This document shows positions 1 through 11,924 of a DNA stretch of 64,000 nucleotides, piece by piece. The stretch is from contig NC_064672.1 of assembly GCF_023278565.1 (NCBI RefSeq), positions 3,472,001 through 3,536,000 of the forward strand. Direction: 5' to 3'. This stretch comes from Colletotrichum lupini. Its lineage: Eukaryota; Ascomycota; Sordariomycetes; Glomerellales; Glomerellaceae. The position numbers were made by a program, and so were the translations under genes. How positions within the stretch are numbered: the first letter of the stretch is position 1; each line of letters opens with the position of its first letter. The notes beneath the pieces are model-generated. The model was given only the letters and a program-made list of their open reading frames with translations. It searched no databases and was not told the origin of the DNA.

Positions 1-488
1 TCAGTTGCCACGGGTTGGTGGCTATATAGTGCAGAGACAGGCCGCGCTGTCGGCGACACGGAAGATCGATTCCCTGGAGCTCTGTCAAGTTCGGAGTATG
101 GGGAGACGGGCTGTCTGTAGACATCTGCCCGCATTGCGGCACTAGGGCTCGTTCGGCGGGGTTCGACATGGCTCGGTGAGCCATCGTATGCGGGTGATGG
201 CGCCTCGGAGGATTGTGTGTGGGATATGGGAGACAACAAGTTGTCTGAGGTGGGAGTAGATCCAAACGGACTCGGGGATGGTTGTGTGGTCGGGTCGTCG
301 AGGGGCGCTAGACGGGTATGAGCATCAAGTTGATACTGTTGCTGGCGTTGAATATCATGGTCTGGTTGCCGGTCGGTCGATGATGGGGTATCGGCATCTT
401 GGGAGTCGCCTGGAGAGGCATCGGCGTCGTCTGGATTGGCTATTCGTAGTCCCCCGAGGGCCCTCGATAGACTGAGGTCCCCATTCAT
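1..488 (-). CDS. N-terminal part of an unrecognised Ser/Pro/Gln-rich protein (partial, runs off left edge)
   Basis: Reading the minus strand from the ATG at 488 gives 162 codons with no stop down to base 1, so this is the 5' exon of a gene that continues outside the window. The product begins MNGDLSLSRALGGLRIANPD and then becomes a low-complexity, probably disordered chain rich in Ser, Pro, Asp and Gln, with SP/TP pairs (for example SPSPFGSTPTS) of the kind proline-directed kinases use. No domain is visible in the part present. A purine-rich run on the plus strand (about 505-560) is a CT-rich tract just upstream on the coding strand, typical of fungal promoters or leaders. The frame is long, Met-initiated and protein-like, so I regard it as real. 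The family is not recognised. Confidence 0.75.
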   Translation of the reverse strand, partial: MNGDLSLSRALGGLRIANPDDADASPGDSQDADTPSSTDRQPDHDIQRQQQYQLDAHTRLAPLDDPTTQPSPSPFGSTPTSDNLLSPISHTQSSEAPSPAYDGSPSHVEPRRTSPSAAMRADVYRQPVSPYSELDRAPGNRSSVSPTARPVSALYSHQPVAT

Positions 489-2119
489 GATTCGTGTTCA
501 AGTCGGAGGCGGGCTGGTAGGAGGGGAGGGGAGGGGGAAAAGAAGAGGGGGAAGTAAGATGGGAATAAAGGGCGGCAGAATGGCGATGGGGAAAATTGAT
601 ACGGGCAACAGTGTAGGTGACGTGGTGGTGAAGATGAGGTACGAGTCGGAGTCGAATGGTGGGTGTGTGTGGCTCGGAATGCCTCGTGGGATGGCCAGGT
701 GAGGCGAGTTAAGGAACGACGCGGCGCAGCACAACAAAAAGCGGATGCAAGACGATTGAGGTCGTCAGTCCAGTGCCGGGGAAGGTCAGGCAAGGGTAAG
801 AAGAGTGGAAAGCATTAGAGTCCACATCGACCACCACACAACGTCCTGTCCAGGCAATTGCTGATTCGGATAAGACAAGACGACGGACGGGAAGTCGGGT
901 GGTGAGGTAGATCTGATTCTGCAGGACGGGAGGTAGTGCGGAGGAAGGTAAAGAAGGTGGTGAGGCAGGTAAGGCAGATAGTGCAGGACTGGCTGTAATG
1001 AGAGGTACCTACGCAGCGCTCCATTCTTACCTCTGTGTACCTCCGTAAGGTGCGTACGGATACCTTACCTACCAGTTATGGTAGGGTGTGCTTATTGGTG
1101 CACTTTGGCACACCTGCCCAGGTCTCTCCACAATCCACCCACCTAAAAAGGGCATCTACTACTCTGTATATACACTACCTTACCTATGGTACCTTTCCTT
1201 GCCGTGCAAATTTACCTCACCTGTCTGCCTACCTTACACCTAAGGTAAGGTAAGGTAAGGTATGGAAGGAAGTCAGGTAGCCAAGGCACTATCAAACACC
1301 TCAAGAGGTACGGCCTAAGGTACCCCATGTAGTAGAAAGCATTGAAGGCATAGCGTAGTACTGGTGCCTCAGCACTCTCAGTGACAAGGCCAGTGAATTG
1401 CAGAAAAAACATGCCCACCTACATCAAATACCTTGATAAAAGGTGCAAGGTTTCTCTTTTACAAAATGTCAAGAAGACAAAAGCAATACTACAACTATCA
1501 ATGTTGAGCAATTTCTAAACAGAGGCCTTTCAGGTTCCCTATGATATTCCCACCTGCCATAGTACTCTGCTTGGAAGGATTTGTTGAAGGTGGTCGAGAC
1601 TACACAGATCCAAGTGCCTTCCGAGAATGAGGAAATCTACCAACCAAACAATGGAATGGAATGTCCGGCTTCCAGGTCCTTCAGAAGGTGACAGGTGGGC
1701 CCGGCAGACCCCTTTTCTCCCCGGGCCTACTCGTGCCCGGTCCCACTTTGATGGGTTGCACTAGGTACCTTACCTACTTTACCTAAAGCCAAAAGGTACT
1801 TACCTAGTTACTCCGTAATACCTAGGTAGATTAACACTCAAGAATCGGCAGCCATCTCAGGTGGAGATTGCTGAAGTATGGAGTGAACCAGGCACTCCCG
1901 TCCTTTTCATCTCAATATGGATGCAAATCATAGCTCTTCCTGAATTAATGGTAACATTATTTGTCGCCTGCCTACCTTACTTATACATTGATTTAAACCC
2001 CGGGTATCTAGCCATGCTGTCTGCCTTCGTCCCCAAAAAAGAAAAAAAATTTCCCAGCACAAATAACTCCGACTTCTTCCCCGGAAACGCCAAGGACCTT
2101 CTTTAGTTTCCCAACATGA
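489..2119. other. Intergenic region with CT-rich leader and TAAGG/CCTTA-type repeats
   Basis: No supported gene. The left part (about 500-560) is the presumed promoter or leader of the minus-strand gene at the left edge. From about 1030 to 2000 the DNA is crowded with short words of the type CCTTACC/GGTAAGG, including four tandem TAAGG units at 1241-1260. One copy of TACTCCGTA lies at 1809-1817. The right end is the 3' side of the MHYT gene. Short open frames here overlap each other on both strands and look like chance. Confidence 0.6.
1241..1260. repeat. TAAGG x4 tandem repeat
   Basis: Four perfect TAAGG units in tandem, inside a region with many scattered single and double copies of the same word on both strands (for example near 1054, 1171, 1766 and 1972). 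It differs from the fungal telomere unit TTAGGG. Confidence 0.9.
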
Positions 2120-5064
2120 TTATCGACTCTCAATGGCGATGGTGAAGAGCTCGTCGACAAACGTCGGTACATCGTTTACTCTTTCCGCCTCAACATTCGA
2201 ACTCTGCATGCCGCCACCAGCATGGACATTAGTCCTCACCTCAGCCACCTGTAGTGTTCGCATTTCAATGGCACTGCCGCTCGCACTGGGGCCGCGACAG
2301 TCATCGTTCACAGCCGTCGTCTGGTCACCGCCAGTACTGCTGGCCATGTTTCCGGGGTTGTCGCTGGCCCTTCTGCCCAGCATTGTTGGTGTTCTTCGAT
2401 TAGATACACCCACATCGTGAGATCCCGAGTGAGACATTTCGTCGGCTTTGTGGATCTCGACACGAATCTCTTCTGATACCATGATGCCCCCAAACGGTGA
2501 AGACTGGTTGGCTACCTCGTTATTCGGATATGTGGGAGGTGGCCCATCGAAGCTTGAAGTGCCTGGTGACATAGGGTCGCTGTCCCGTCGTCCTGTCCAG
2601 AGTTTGAGGGTCGAGCTTGATGCGTTCGAATATGTCCTCGATGAAGAGCGCCCGAGAGCTGTGGAAATCGGGTTCCCTTCCGAATCGACGGGGCGCGACA
2701 GGCCGAAGCGTCCAAGATTACGAAGACGTGACGAGAAGTGAAACTTTCCGTCCCTGGCCATGGCAGGGCTGGGCTTCTCAAGCGGCACCGACTGGACTAC
2801 CGGTGCCAGCTCACGATGCACCGACTGGGTAAAGGCAAGATGCCGCGATGCATCTCGACCCACAAGCTGATGGACCTTGAAAAAGTTCAACGGTACGAAA
2901 TCACACTTGGGGCTGGAAAATATGACGTGAATCGGGATGACCAGGCGGAATGCGATCAGGCTTGTCGGTTGTGAGGCTGAGCCTTCGCCCGCAGGTAGAG
3001 TGACGACGGTACTGGTGAGAATGGCCTCATTGAAGATCGGGTCGTCGATCCAATCTCTCAATGCGTCGATACTCTCAGTCAACCGTGTTGCAAAGAGCAT
3101 CTCTCGTGTGCCTAAGTTGCTCATAGAAGCAATCCTCCTACTCACCCCGAGCGTGGTCAACCGGTCGAGCTGCTGGAGAAAGCCGAGGTGCCAGGGCTCG
3201 ACTCGGTCGATGGGCATTTGCACGCTGGGCAGGAGGTGCCGGGCCCCCTTACGAACAGCAACGTCGAACCCATAACTACCTACTCGGGCGCGAATGCCAA
3301 AGAAGCTCACGTGTACGCCGGGCTCAAGCTGGTTGTTGTCGTTGGCGTACGAAGCCATGTTCTGCAGCTTCGTCGCCAGGTCTCTCGACTGGATCTGCAT
3401 GCTGGACGCGATGATGTTGCTCACCTGACGGAGCTCTGCAAAGCGGTAACCAGCGGCCTCAAGTCTCTCGATTTCTCGATCAGTCTGCACTCTTCGGACC
3501 AAGAACATAAGAGAACCCCGCCCGAATTCGTGAGCCTTGCGGCGGCCAATGCCTTTTTCTGCAAGGTCGTCACTGTTGCTAGTAGCCTCGACCTTCCTTA
3601 ACGAACCGTCGGGTCTCAGAATGGTGTCGACGTCTTGCTGGCTGCTCGTCTCATGTCCAGGACGTTCTCCGCTCGCGCCCGTTGGTAAGATCTCGTCCCA
3701 TAAGAGTCCAACAGATGTCAGGTGTTCCTTCATCTTCTCGGCAAGGCCGGCAGCCGCAACGCAAAAGAGTTCGCGGAAAATGACGTCGTAATTTTCAATC
3801 AGCTCGCCATGCTCGTTGATCAGCTGGATGCCGGCACGGGAGTCACGGTCGCGGCCTCGTCTTGGAAGGTGGGCAAGATGGTTTGTCATTCCCCCTATGA
3901 GTGTCGAGATGCCAGACCAATTCCGCGACGCCTGGAACATCCACAAGAACAAGGGGTGGGCGATGCTGAAGTTGTCGCTGGCATTTCTCTCGAGGAATGT
4001 GTCGGTGATCTTCTCGGTAGGGATCAGGCCATCTGGGTTGACGAGGATGCGATTGTGCTTGTCGAAGACCGCAGCAGCGAGGACGACCTGCTGAGCTTTG
4101 CTGGCATAGCGTCTCATGATGCGGGCAGTGTAAATGGCTGTCCCGCCCATGACGAAGCAGGCACCGATGGACTAGTCAAGTGGTCAGCGCTTCAGGCTCA
4201 TTCTCAAGGAGGAGACGCAAGGGTCGTCTTACCAAACAAATGACAACAATCACGGTTGTGTTGCGAGATAGCTCGTTGCTTCCGACGTTGAGGCGAACGA
4301 GTTGATACTCAGTACCTGTGGCAGCACACCAATGCATTCCAGAGACTGCACCGGCCAAGACGACAGAGCAAGCAGCTCGTTTCCACCAGGATGTGGTCCA
4401 GGCTGCGCGGAAGACAAAGAAGAGGGAGAGAGCCACTATGCTAGCAGCGACCGCGATGAGTGCCGCACCGACAACATTGATCGGATTGTAAATGCAGATG
4501 TAGTTGTCGATGGAGTTGTTTCCGAGATAATGCATTCCGCAGATTGCAGCACCAGCCAAAACACCTCCAATGCAGACTCGCCACCAAGAAACGGTATTGT
4601 TGATACCAACGGCGACAAAGGCAGCGAGAAGTACGGCAATGGGGACGAAGAAAGACAAGGCTGTGAAGCCGCTTGAATATGCAATTTGCAACTCCGGTTC
4701 TCCGTTGGCCAAGTCTATGGCTCTATTTCCGATGAAATGCTGGAGGCCTGTTAGACGGAGCGAGCTGCCGAGGGCAAGAGACGTACCATGCACCAAATTG
4801 CGATGCCGCCCATCGTAACCGCTGAGCTGACCAGGAGCAGGCTGTGAATTCGAGTGTCAGCCAAGAGTCACGGGGTAGTTTTGCGAACAATGCGTACTGG
4901 TTGAATTTGCCCTTGGGTGAAGTCCGTCTGTTGAGCAGTTCCAGCGTGGAAGCGGCGCCGATCAAGCTTACGGCAAAGCTGAGAGTGATGAAGCCGCCAT
5001 TGAAGGCTCTTGGAACTACCTGTCCGTGGTACTCTGCAAACAAGTCCTCGGTTGTTGCGGGCAT
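2120..5064 (-). CDS. MHYT-domain membrane signalling protein
   Basis: Exons on the minus strand: 5064-4898, 4841-4787, 4739-4233, 4171-2120; all junctions are GT-AG and the spliced frame gives 926 aa. The N-terminal 260 residues are a multi-span membrane region with three MHYT-type motifs: CMHFIGN (about 73-78, created by joining exons 2 and 3), MHYLGN (about 143-148) and MHWCA (about 209-213). Such Met/His motifs in bacterial MHYT sensors are proposed to bind copper and sense O2, CO or NO. A PAS-like start (VFDKHNRILVNPDGL, about 275) follows, then a large cytosolic part and a Ser-rich tail; no GGDEF, EAL or kinase motif is visible. An upstream ATG at 5124 would add 20 residues, but 5064 has the better context (A at -3). 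The MHYT assignment is firm; ligand and output are unknown. Confidence 0.9.
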
Positions 5065-8000
5065 CTTGACAGCAACATGAGAGAAAGCCCGCCCGAAAAC
5101 GTGTCGTTCTGGAATGTCTCTCATAGACCTTGATGGTCTACCGGCGGCTCACTGATATATTTCTCAACTCGCGTGGTAAGCCGGGGAATGAAAAGACCGT
5201 TGACCAAGCTCAGAGAGAGAGAGAGATTATGAGAGAGATTATGGATACGTGCTTCATGTGAACGGCTTGGGGCCCGTTCAAGACATATATCAAGGGTGTC
5301 AGGGTAAGACAAGGTGGCGGTACAAGACTGGTGGATGCTCCAGGCGCGACGACGGGCAAAGCTCGCAACGCATCCCCACTGACACGGAGTGTAGTTCTCA
5401 TGAGGGACTAGCTGGGGGTCATGAATCCCACCTTTCTTCTCTTCTTCACCCTTACTGGGCACGAAGACGAGCAGTTATTCCTGGGCCTCCAGCTTGGAGG
5501 ACGAGGCTAGACTCGGTCGATGTACCTATGCCACGCTTGGCCAAGGGCCGGGTGTTCCTGGCTGGTCTGAGCTGATCGACGTCGAATGGATCAAGAAGCG
5601 GTGGTTCGTCGGTAAAGGGCAGCCGAGCCGATCAAGATCAGAACAAGCCTCTTTCTAGTCTGCTCCAAAGTTGACTAACAAGCATGGTTGTTATCCAGCT
5701 CGGACCTTCGTTCACGGTCGCCTGCTTTTCGTGACGACCTACCTTAGTGTGCCATGAGCTAGTTATTTGTCGCAGCGGGTCGGGAGGGGTGTGGCCCTCT
5801 TCCAAGAAGGTAAGGAGATTGGTCGCTCCTTTGCCCCGAAGAGCAATCGTTAATCGACTGTGTTCTGTGACCACCGGCTGGACTGGGACGGTGAGTTTGA
5901 CAGCAAAGACAGAAGTTTTAGCTGTGCGAATCTCCACTGGAATACCATGAGACATGGAAGAAGAAACGCCATTCCAGCCATTTGTGACTAGCATAACGTA
6001 GGGATTGGCAAGTCTTTCAGCTAGCTGGTCGCTACACGGAACATGTCGTAGACACGCATGAAGAGACGCCCTCTCAAGTTCCAACAGTAGTACCTGCCAG
6101 CTCCAAGTGCCCCACCACTACGAATGCATACATATGTCGTTGGACTGTTGGACTTGGAGACGTCGATACTTTGATAGGTAGTCAGCGGCATGAGAGACAT
6201 GGCAGGGTCAAGGGAGGAATTTGGCGGTTCACTCCTCGCCCTTGACTGAGCAGAAAACCAGCGTCTTGTTCAACCGAGGTGACCTCTATGAGTATTTCGT
6301 TGCCTAGGAGGCGCCGACTAAACCGATTGGTCTCTACAGCACGGCTCGGCGTGTTCGAGTCAACGGTTGGCTCGGGAGACTTAGCTTGGGCGGCGGCTCT
6401 ATGCCGCACTATCAGCCCAAAGGCGAGAAACACTCAAGAAAACACATGTCGTACCTCGTGCCTCGCAACAAACCGAAAGCCACACTTCGGGAGCCCTTCG
6501 CGCAAGAACACACAACTTGCGTCGATTAAGGACCTTTCCAGAGCAATCAGGCTATGCACATAGGTATCGCCGACGGTTGCTGGGATGATCTAGACGGAAG
6601 ATGGCAGGATGATCTGCACTTATCCCTGCGGACGGAAACAGGGGAGGGGGGCCTGGCGGGGATGCGAAGTCGGAACTGGAGAGTATCATCCGGCTGTGAG
6701 CTTTCTGGAGAGTCCCGCGATAGAAGCTCATTCGCTAAACGGAGACGTGATGTGTGGGCATCAACATGGCACTCTGTGGGTGAGATTCGCTTATCCAACG
6801 CAAGTTTCTTTTTTCTTTTTTTTTTTTCCCCTCCGAGCAGCATGAGGCTTCAGCTAAGCCCGCGCACCCGGAGGAGCGCGTTTGTGCAGCTACCTTATAC
6901 GAGTCGCCAATTTCTCAGCCAACCGTCGTGCTGCATTGGCTGCGCTTCCCCGACACGTCAAGTGCTAGCTTCGATCCATATCGTTTCAACGGGGATAGCC
7001 ACATACCGTAGCCTAGGCCGGTTTGGAAATCCAGTCTTCTTCCAACTACAGCTACAGCAACTCCAAGATTTGAAAGTCATTTGTGAACCGGGATCGCCAC
7101 CGGGGTGATGAGGTTTACATTTGCCCTAGGGTCTTTCTTGTCCAGTCTGACAGGAAGAGGCGGCCGCTGATGGCTTCACGATATCTATTTTTTGGTCGTA
7201 CGTGGGTCCCGCATCGACTTGGATTACACCAAGCTAGCACTAGTGAGCGCCATAGATGCATATATGGCCCACCGTCACCGCCCCCCCTCCTTGAGCAACG
7301 CACGGGGCTATTCGACTGAGCGTCCGGCAACCTAGCCTACACAGCACGAAAAAATAGGCAGTAGAAAGGTGATGAGACAGCAAGGGGTGCATCGTCAGCT
7401 TGGCATCTACAAACGCCATGCCCCTACGGACACATAGTTTCTTCGACCCTGAACCTTGCTGTGACCCTAGTTCTGGGGAAACACCAGAACTTCGGAAGGG
7501 CAGAGGTAAGGGTGCGGGAGTCCATGAGCAATGATTGGCTAGAATCTAGAGAACTACGCTTGCTGAGATGAAAAAGGATGTCCGAATACGTCGCTCCGCT
7601 CAACATCCCTGCAAGTCAAACCCTACTATAGATACGGAGTAGTTGACTCGAAGTGGCCTCATTCTCTCTCTCACTTGTACGGAGTAGGGCCTACCTAACT
7701 CGCTCGCGCTGACGATCGAGGTGAAATTGTCTCCTGGACGCAGAAAATCTGCCGTCAGCGACCCTTCTTGAGAGCATTATCAGACGTAGGAGTTCATCCC
7801 AACTTTGACCACCCACCCATAAGGAGACTCTCGCTGCTCAGACATCCATCGTTCAGGTCCCGCCGAACCTTGGTCTTTGTTTAAATGACATTACACGGGC
7901 TAATGGGATCCTAGCCAGTGATCCTCTTTGGCCCCAGTGGCCGACACAGAGCCGGAGCTAAGGAAGACGTAGGGAGAAAGAGAAAAGAAAAAGCCACGAC

Positions 8001-10553
8001 GGATGACACGATGTGACGACGTACAGAATCGACTAAAAAGGCACGATGATTCCAATGTCTTGGTTGGCGGTTCAGCTGCAGTTGGGCGAAAGGTAGTATT
8101 ACCAGCATGCTGGGCGGCAGGCCGCATACTTCTCGTCAGGACCCCCTTGCATCACTCTTCCAAGTTCTTCATGTCTGTCTGTCTGTCACTTCTCCATCTG
8201 CCACATTGACCTCGCTTATTCACCCCTACTTACAAGATGCCGATCGATGTTTCCAACAGGAGCGATCACCCACCGAATACTGCGCACAAAGCATCCGTAG
8301 AATACTCATCCTGCCCTCGGCTCTGACGCATCTATGTTGCGAACATTCCGGAAGCGACTGGTTTTCCACGTTGGCAACGGGTTGGATTGTTCTTCGCGAT
8401 GGCCGAACTCCACAATCACAAAGGTGTAGGGGTCTGCTTACTTTCCTCGGTTAATCAACCGGTGAACATACGCCATTAAACCCGGAGACTAGCTAAAACA
8501 TGATAGTACGGCCCCCCTTTTGCCATGTGGTTGTTGCGATTAGTCGACCGGTATGCTTTCTGGGCCCTGACGGAACCTATCGGCCGTCAACGTTTTGGAA
8601 TGTCGCTGGACAGCCCTTCCTGATCTGATTGCGCTAGATCTGAGGGGAGCTGACAGAAGGGGCAAGAGCGCAACTTTGTTAGTGTTGCTTGTGCACGAGG
8701 CTTTTCCTTCTAGCCTCTTCGAGTTGAAAGGTTCTCACCATGGCAAGTGTTATTAGTTGGATTGGAACGATAACCAACCAGATCTGGAGATTGGCGAACT
8801 GGAGGCGTGAAGCACGCGAGCGATTGATTTTCGGAGCACTTCAGAGGCATTGTAGTCTTCCGCCAGCCATCGGATCCGACCCTTCAAGAAAAGATATGTT
8901 CGTTCGAGAGTCTGTCCCCTGAGCTAGTGGCAAGATGGTGCGAAGCTGGTACTGCTGACATCAGTCGATGGGGGGCGCGTAGAATTCTGAATAGCGCCGG
9001 ATGCCCCGGCCGTCTCAACGATCGCCAGCCGGACGAGTCCAAGTTGGAGTGTGCCCCTTTCACCACACCGGACGACAGCTGACCAGAGAAAGCAACACGG
9101 ACAAGTCGGTGCGCCGGTTCTGTATGTACGTCTGATGGGGAATGAAGTAGGGTTCGGGTTCCTTTTTCCGTTTACAACCTCGATGCCATCTTTTCTGGCG
9201 CCTGGCTGGCTGAAGTCTAGCTCGCTACCTAGTCTCTTTACATGACCTGATATTTGATCGGTCCGCACGTCAACTCCAGGACTAGGGAATTGATGTCTTT
9301 GTCAGTGTAACGGGCCGCTTCTCTTTGACGTATCGAACAATAGAGATCGACTGATTGTCTTGCGCTGCTGGGGAAATGTACAACCCACCATGACTCATGT
9401 AGTCCAACGGTGGGCGTTCTGAGTCGCTTGTGAGGCTACCTATACTAGGTGCTGAGAGCCGAGGTTTGAGACATGTGTGTACTCCACGAGGTACCTTCCA
9501 AAGTCTCCATAAAGCTGGATGCCCCCTCTAGTCTTTTCTTTCCTTCTACGATAGACTAGATAAGGACGGAAACAGGCAGCAGAATCTTGGCTTGATGATC
9601 GTCTTCGAAAGGTATTTCAAAGTGAGTATCGCTGCTTGACAACCGTGAGAACCTCGATATTTTGGTTGCACAATACGCACAAGCTTGTTTCTCACCCGTC
9701 TTGACTTGACATGTGGGACTTATTTGTTACTCTGCACAAGGAAGAATGGCCAATGGTAGTTAGACTACTTGCCTGGCATGGCTCATCTAGTCGTTCTCTG
9801 TGTGCTACTGATCTCGGTATTGTCTGTTTGAGACGTCCTACAATAAAGCTATTGAGATTGCTTGGGTCCGATCAAGAAGGGAGCTTCGGGTCGGTACCTA
9901 AAGTCTAAGCTACCTAGGCTTGGAAGCGCCGAGAGTGGCAAAGAGAGTGAGTACTGTGAGGAGTTGGGCGACGAATGGGTCAAGAAGCTATCAGCGGACT
10001 TAATTCCTTCCCCAGAGTCATGGAGCGGCAGAGGGCCAGAATAGAATGACGGAAACCTGCCGGGATGGACGGACGTGGGTCCGAAAGATGGGACCGAGGT
10101 CCGGGTCCGAACACAGTGGGGCGCCTGGTAGGAACAACGATTGCCCGAACCTTTGTCGCCTGAGGTGGGTGGGCTTGACCTGATGGACCCAAGCAACGCG
10201 GGGCATGTTCCCCCCACTCACTGCCCGCCGTCCACTACGAAAAAAAATCCGCCGGGGTGTGGAGGGGTATTGATTGCATCACTCAGCATCAGGTCCTGAG
10301 GTATCTCTCTACTGATAGTGGTTGATAATCGTGCACCGTAACAAAACATTCCCATAGGTACTTTGCCCACACTCAACGGCCTCCCTGAGGAATTGCACCT
10401 CCAGATAGGCAGTATCTCGATGTGCCGGTCTATCACAGTATCCTGACGCTCTCTTTTGAAACTCGGCATTTTTTCCATTTATGAATTGCATCTGAAGCAC
10501 GTACTCTTTAACCACCATCAACACCTCTCTCTCACAGCAAACCCGCCATCAAA
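5065..10553. other. 5.5-kb interval without a supported gene
   Basis: The left part is the presumed promoter and leader of the MHYT gene, with an AG-rich microsatellite-like run at about 5213-5245. The right part, up to 10553, is the promoter side of CIA1. In between I see only short open frames without domains, splice-consistent extensions or codon bias. Two copies of TACGGAGTA lie 45 bp apart (7633-7641 and 7678-7686). A T-run at about 6808-6828 (mixed with C) is the only other low-complexity feature. A small lineage-specific gene or an RNA gene cannot be excluded. Confidence 0.5.
7633..7686. repeat. Two copies of intergenic word TACGGAGTA
   Basis: Exact 9-bp copies at 7633-7641 and 7678-7686 in the same orientation. 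Other exact copies (either strand) occur at 1809-1817, 39685-39693, 42335-42343, 44191-44199 and 55551-55559, all outside genes. Confidence 0.85.
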
Positions 10554-11924
10554 ATGAGTCCGTTGGTAGAGGCGCCGAAAACGGCGGTCCAGCTCCTCCC
10601 TCTCACGCCCTTCACACCCGATCTTTACGAGCGTGCCTGGTGCTCCGTACCTCACCCTACGCTTCCACTCATCGCCACGGCATATTCCAAATCAGTCAAG
10701 ATATTCTCGCTTTCGTCTCTTTCCTCCCATAGCACCCTGACTGGTGGCCACACCCGCTCCATCCGTTCGGTAGCTTGGAAACCCAACCTCCCTCCTCACC
10801 AGCTGTGCCTCGTCACCGGTAGTTTTGATTCCACCGCCGGACTTTGGCGCTGGGACGGCGAGCTCCCGTTTTCTGGCGACGGCGCCAACGCCGCTGAACC
10901 CCTCGAAATCGACCTGAGCAAGGCGGCACGCCGCTCCCTCGACGATGCGGATAGCGATGGCGAGAAGGACTGGGAGTTTACTCTCGTACTCGAGGGCCAC
11001 GACTCAGAGATCAAGGGCGTCTCCTTTGCGCCATCCGGCGCATATCTCGCCACGTGCAGCAGAGACCAAACGGTATGGATATGGGAGGACGTGGGCGCCA
11101 CCGAAGGGGATGACGAGTGGGAGACGGTCGCCGTGCTGAATGAGCACAACGGTGACATGAAGGGTATCGCGTGGTGCCCTGACGTGCCGGGACGCAACTC
11201 ACGGAGGAGATACAGCGCCGACGTCCTCGCAAGCAGCAGCTACGATAACACTGTGCGCATATGGCGCGAAGATGGTGACGGCGAATGGGTCTGCGTGTCG
11301 GTGCTGGAGGGCCACGAGGGCACCGTTTGGGGTGTGCAATGGGAGGAGAAGCCGAGAGAAGACGGCGCCTTCCCAAGATTGCTCAGTTACTCGGCCGATC
11401 AAACAATACGGATATGGACGCTGCAAGTTGAGGACGAGGAGAACGAGGCGGGTGGCCGCGGAGGCTTCGGCGGTGGGCTGGGAGGCATTCCCAATACAAT
11501 GCGGAGATCGTTGCGCGAAGAATGGGTGTGCACGGCGATCCTGCCCAAGGCACACACGCGCGATATCTACTCGGCGACTTGGAGTGCGACGACGGGGCTG
11601 GTGGCCAGTACGGGGAGCGACAGCATCATCGTAGTGTACCAGGAGGACGAGACTGAGGAAGGCAAGGCGAATGATGCCGGGGATGTCGTACCGATGGAGA
11701 CAGACGAGGTCACCGAGGGCGGAAAGCCGGATGAAGTACCTGTGGGATCAAGCAAGTGGCGCGTTGCGGCAGAGGTTCCCAACGCCCACGGCCCGTACGA
11801 GATCAACCACATCACATGGTGCAAACGATATGACGCAGGTACGGAGAGGAAGGGGAGCGAAGAGATGTTGGTCACCACCGGCGACGAGGGATTAGTAAAG
11901 CCTTGGCAAGTAATTATATCATAG
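10554..11924 (+). CDS. cia1: Cytosolic iron-sulfur assembly WD40 protein CIA1 (CIAO1)
   Basis: Single-exon frame of 456 aa. It carries WD40 repeats around the whole chain, recognisable from GH...W/D endings such as TGGHTRSIRSVAW, LEGHDSEIKGVSF with VWIWED, LNEHNGDMKGIAW with VRIWRED, and LEGHEGTVWGVQW with IRIWTL, which fits the seven-bladed propeller of Cia1. Cia1 is a subunit of the CIA targeting complex (with Met18/MMS19 and Cia2) that hands Fe-S clusters to cytosolic and nuclear apoproteins. Acidic or Gly-rich insertions between blades (about residues 120-140, 300-315 and 370-395) lengthen it compared with the yeast protein of about 330 aa. The last blade ends VKPWQV rather than VKIW, a small deviation. 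No intron is needed, and the ATG lies in the context CAAAATGAG. Confidence in the family is high. Confidence 0.93.
   Translation: MSPLVEAPKTAVQLLPLTPFTPDLYERAWCSVPHPTLPLIATAYSKSVKIFSLSSLSSHSTLTGGHTRSIRSVAWKPNLPPHQLCLVTGSFDSTAGLWRWDGELPFSGDGANAAEPLEIDLSKAARRSLDDADSDGEKDWEFTLVLEGHDSEIKGVSFAPSGAYLATCSRDQTVWIWEDVGATEGDDEWETVAVLNEHNGDMKGIAWCPDVPGRNSRRRYSADVLASSSYDNTVRIWREDGDGEWVCVSVLEGHEGTVWGVQWEEKPREDGAFPRLLSYSADQTIRIWTLQVEDEENEAGGRGGFGGGLGGIPNTMRRSLREEWVCTAILPKAHTRDIYSATWSATTGLVASTGSDSIIVVYQEDETEEGKANDAGDVVPMETDEVTEGGKPDEVPVGSSKWRVAAEVPNAHGPYEINHITWCKRYDAGTERKGSEEMLVTTGDEGLVKPWQVIIS

Noticed and set aside
1241..1260. Telomere-like repeat
   Set aside because: The unit is TAAGG rather than TTAGGG, and the tract is only 20 bp and internal.
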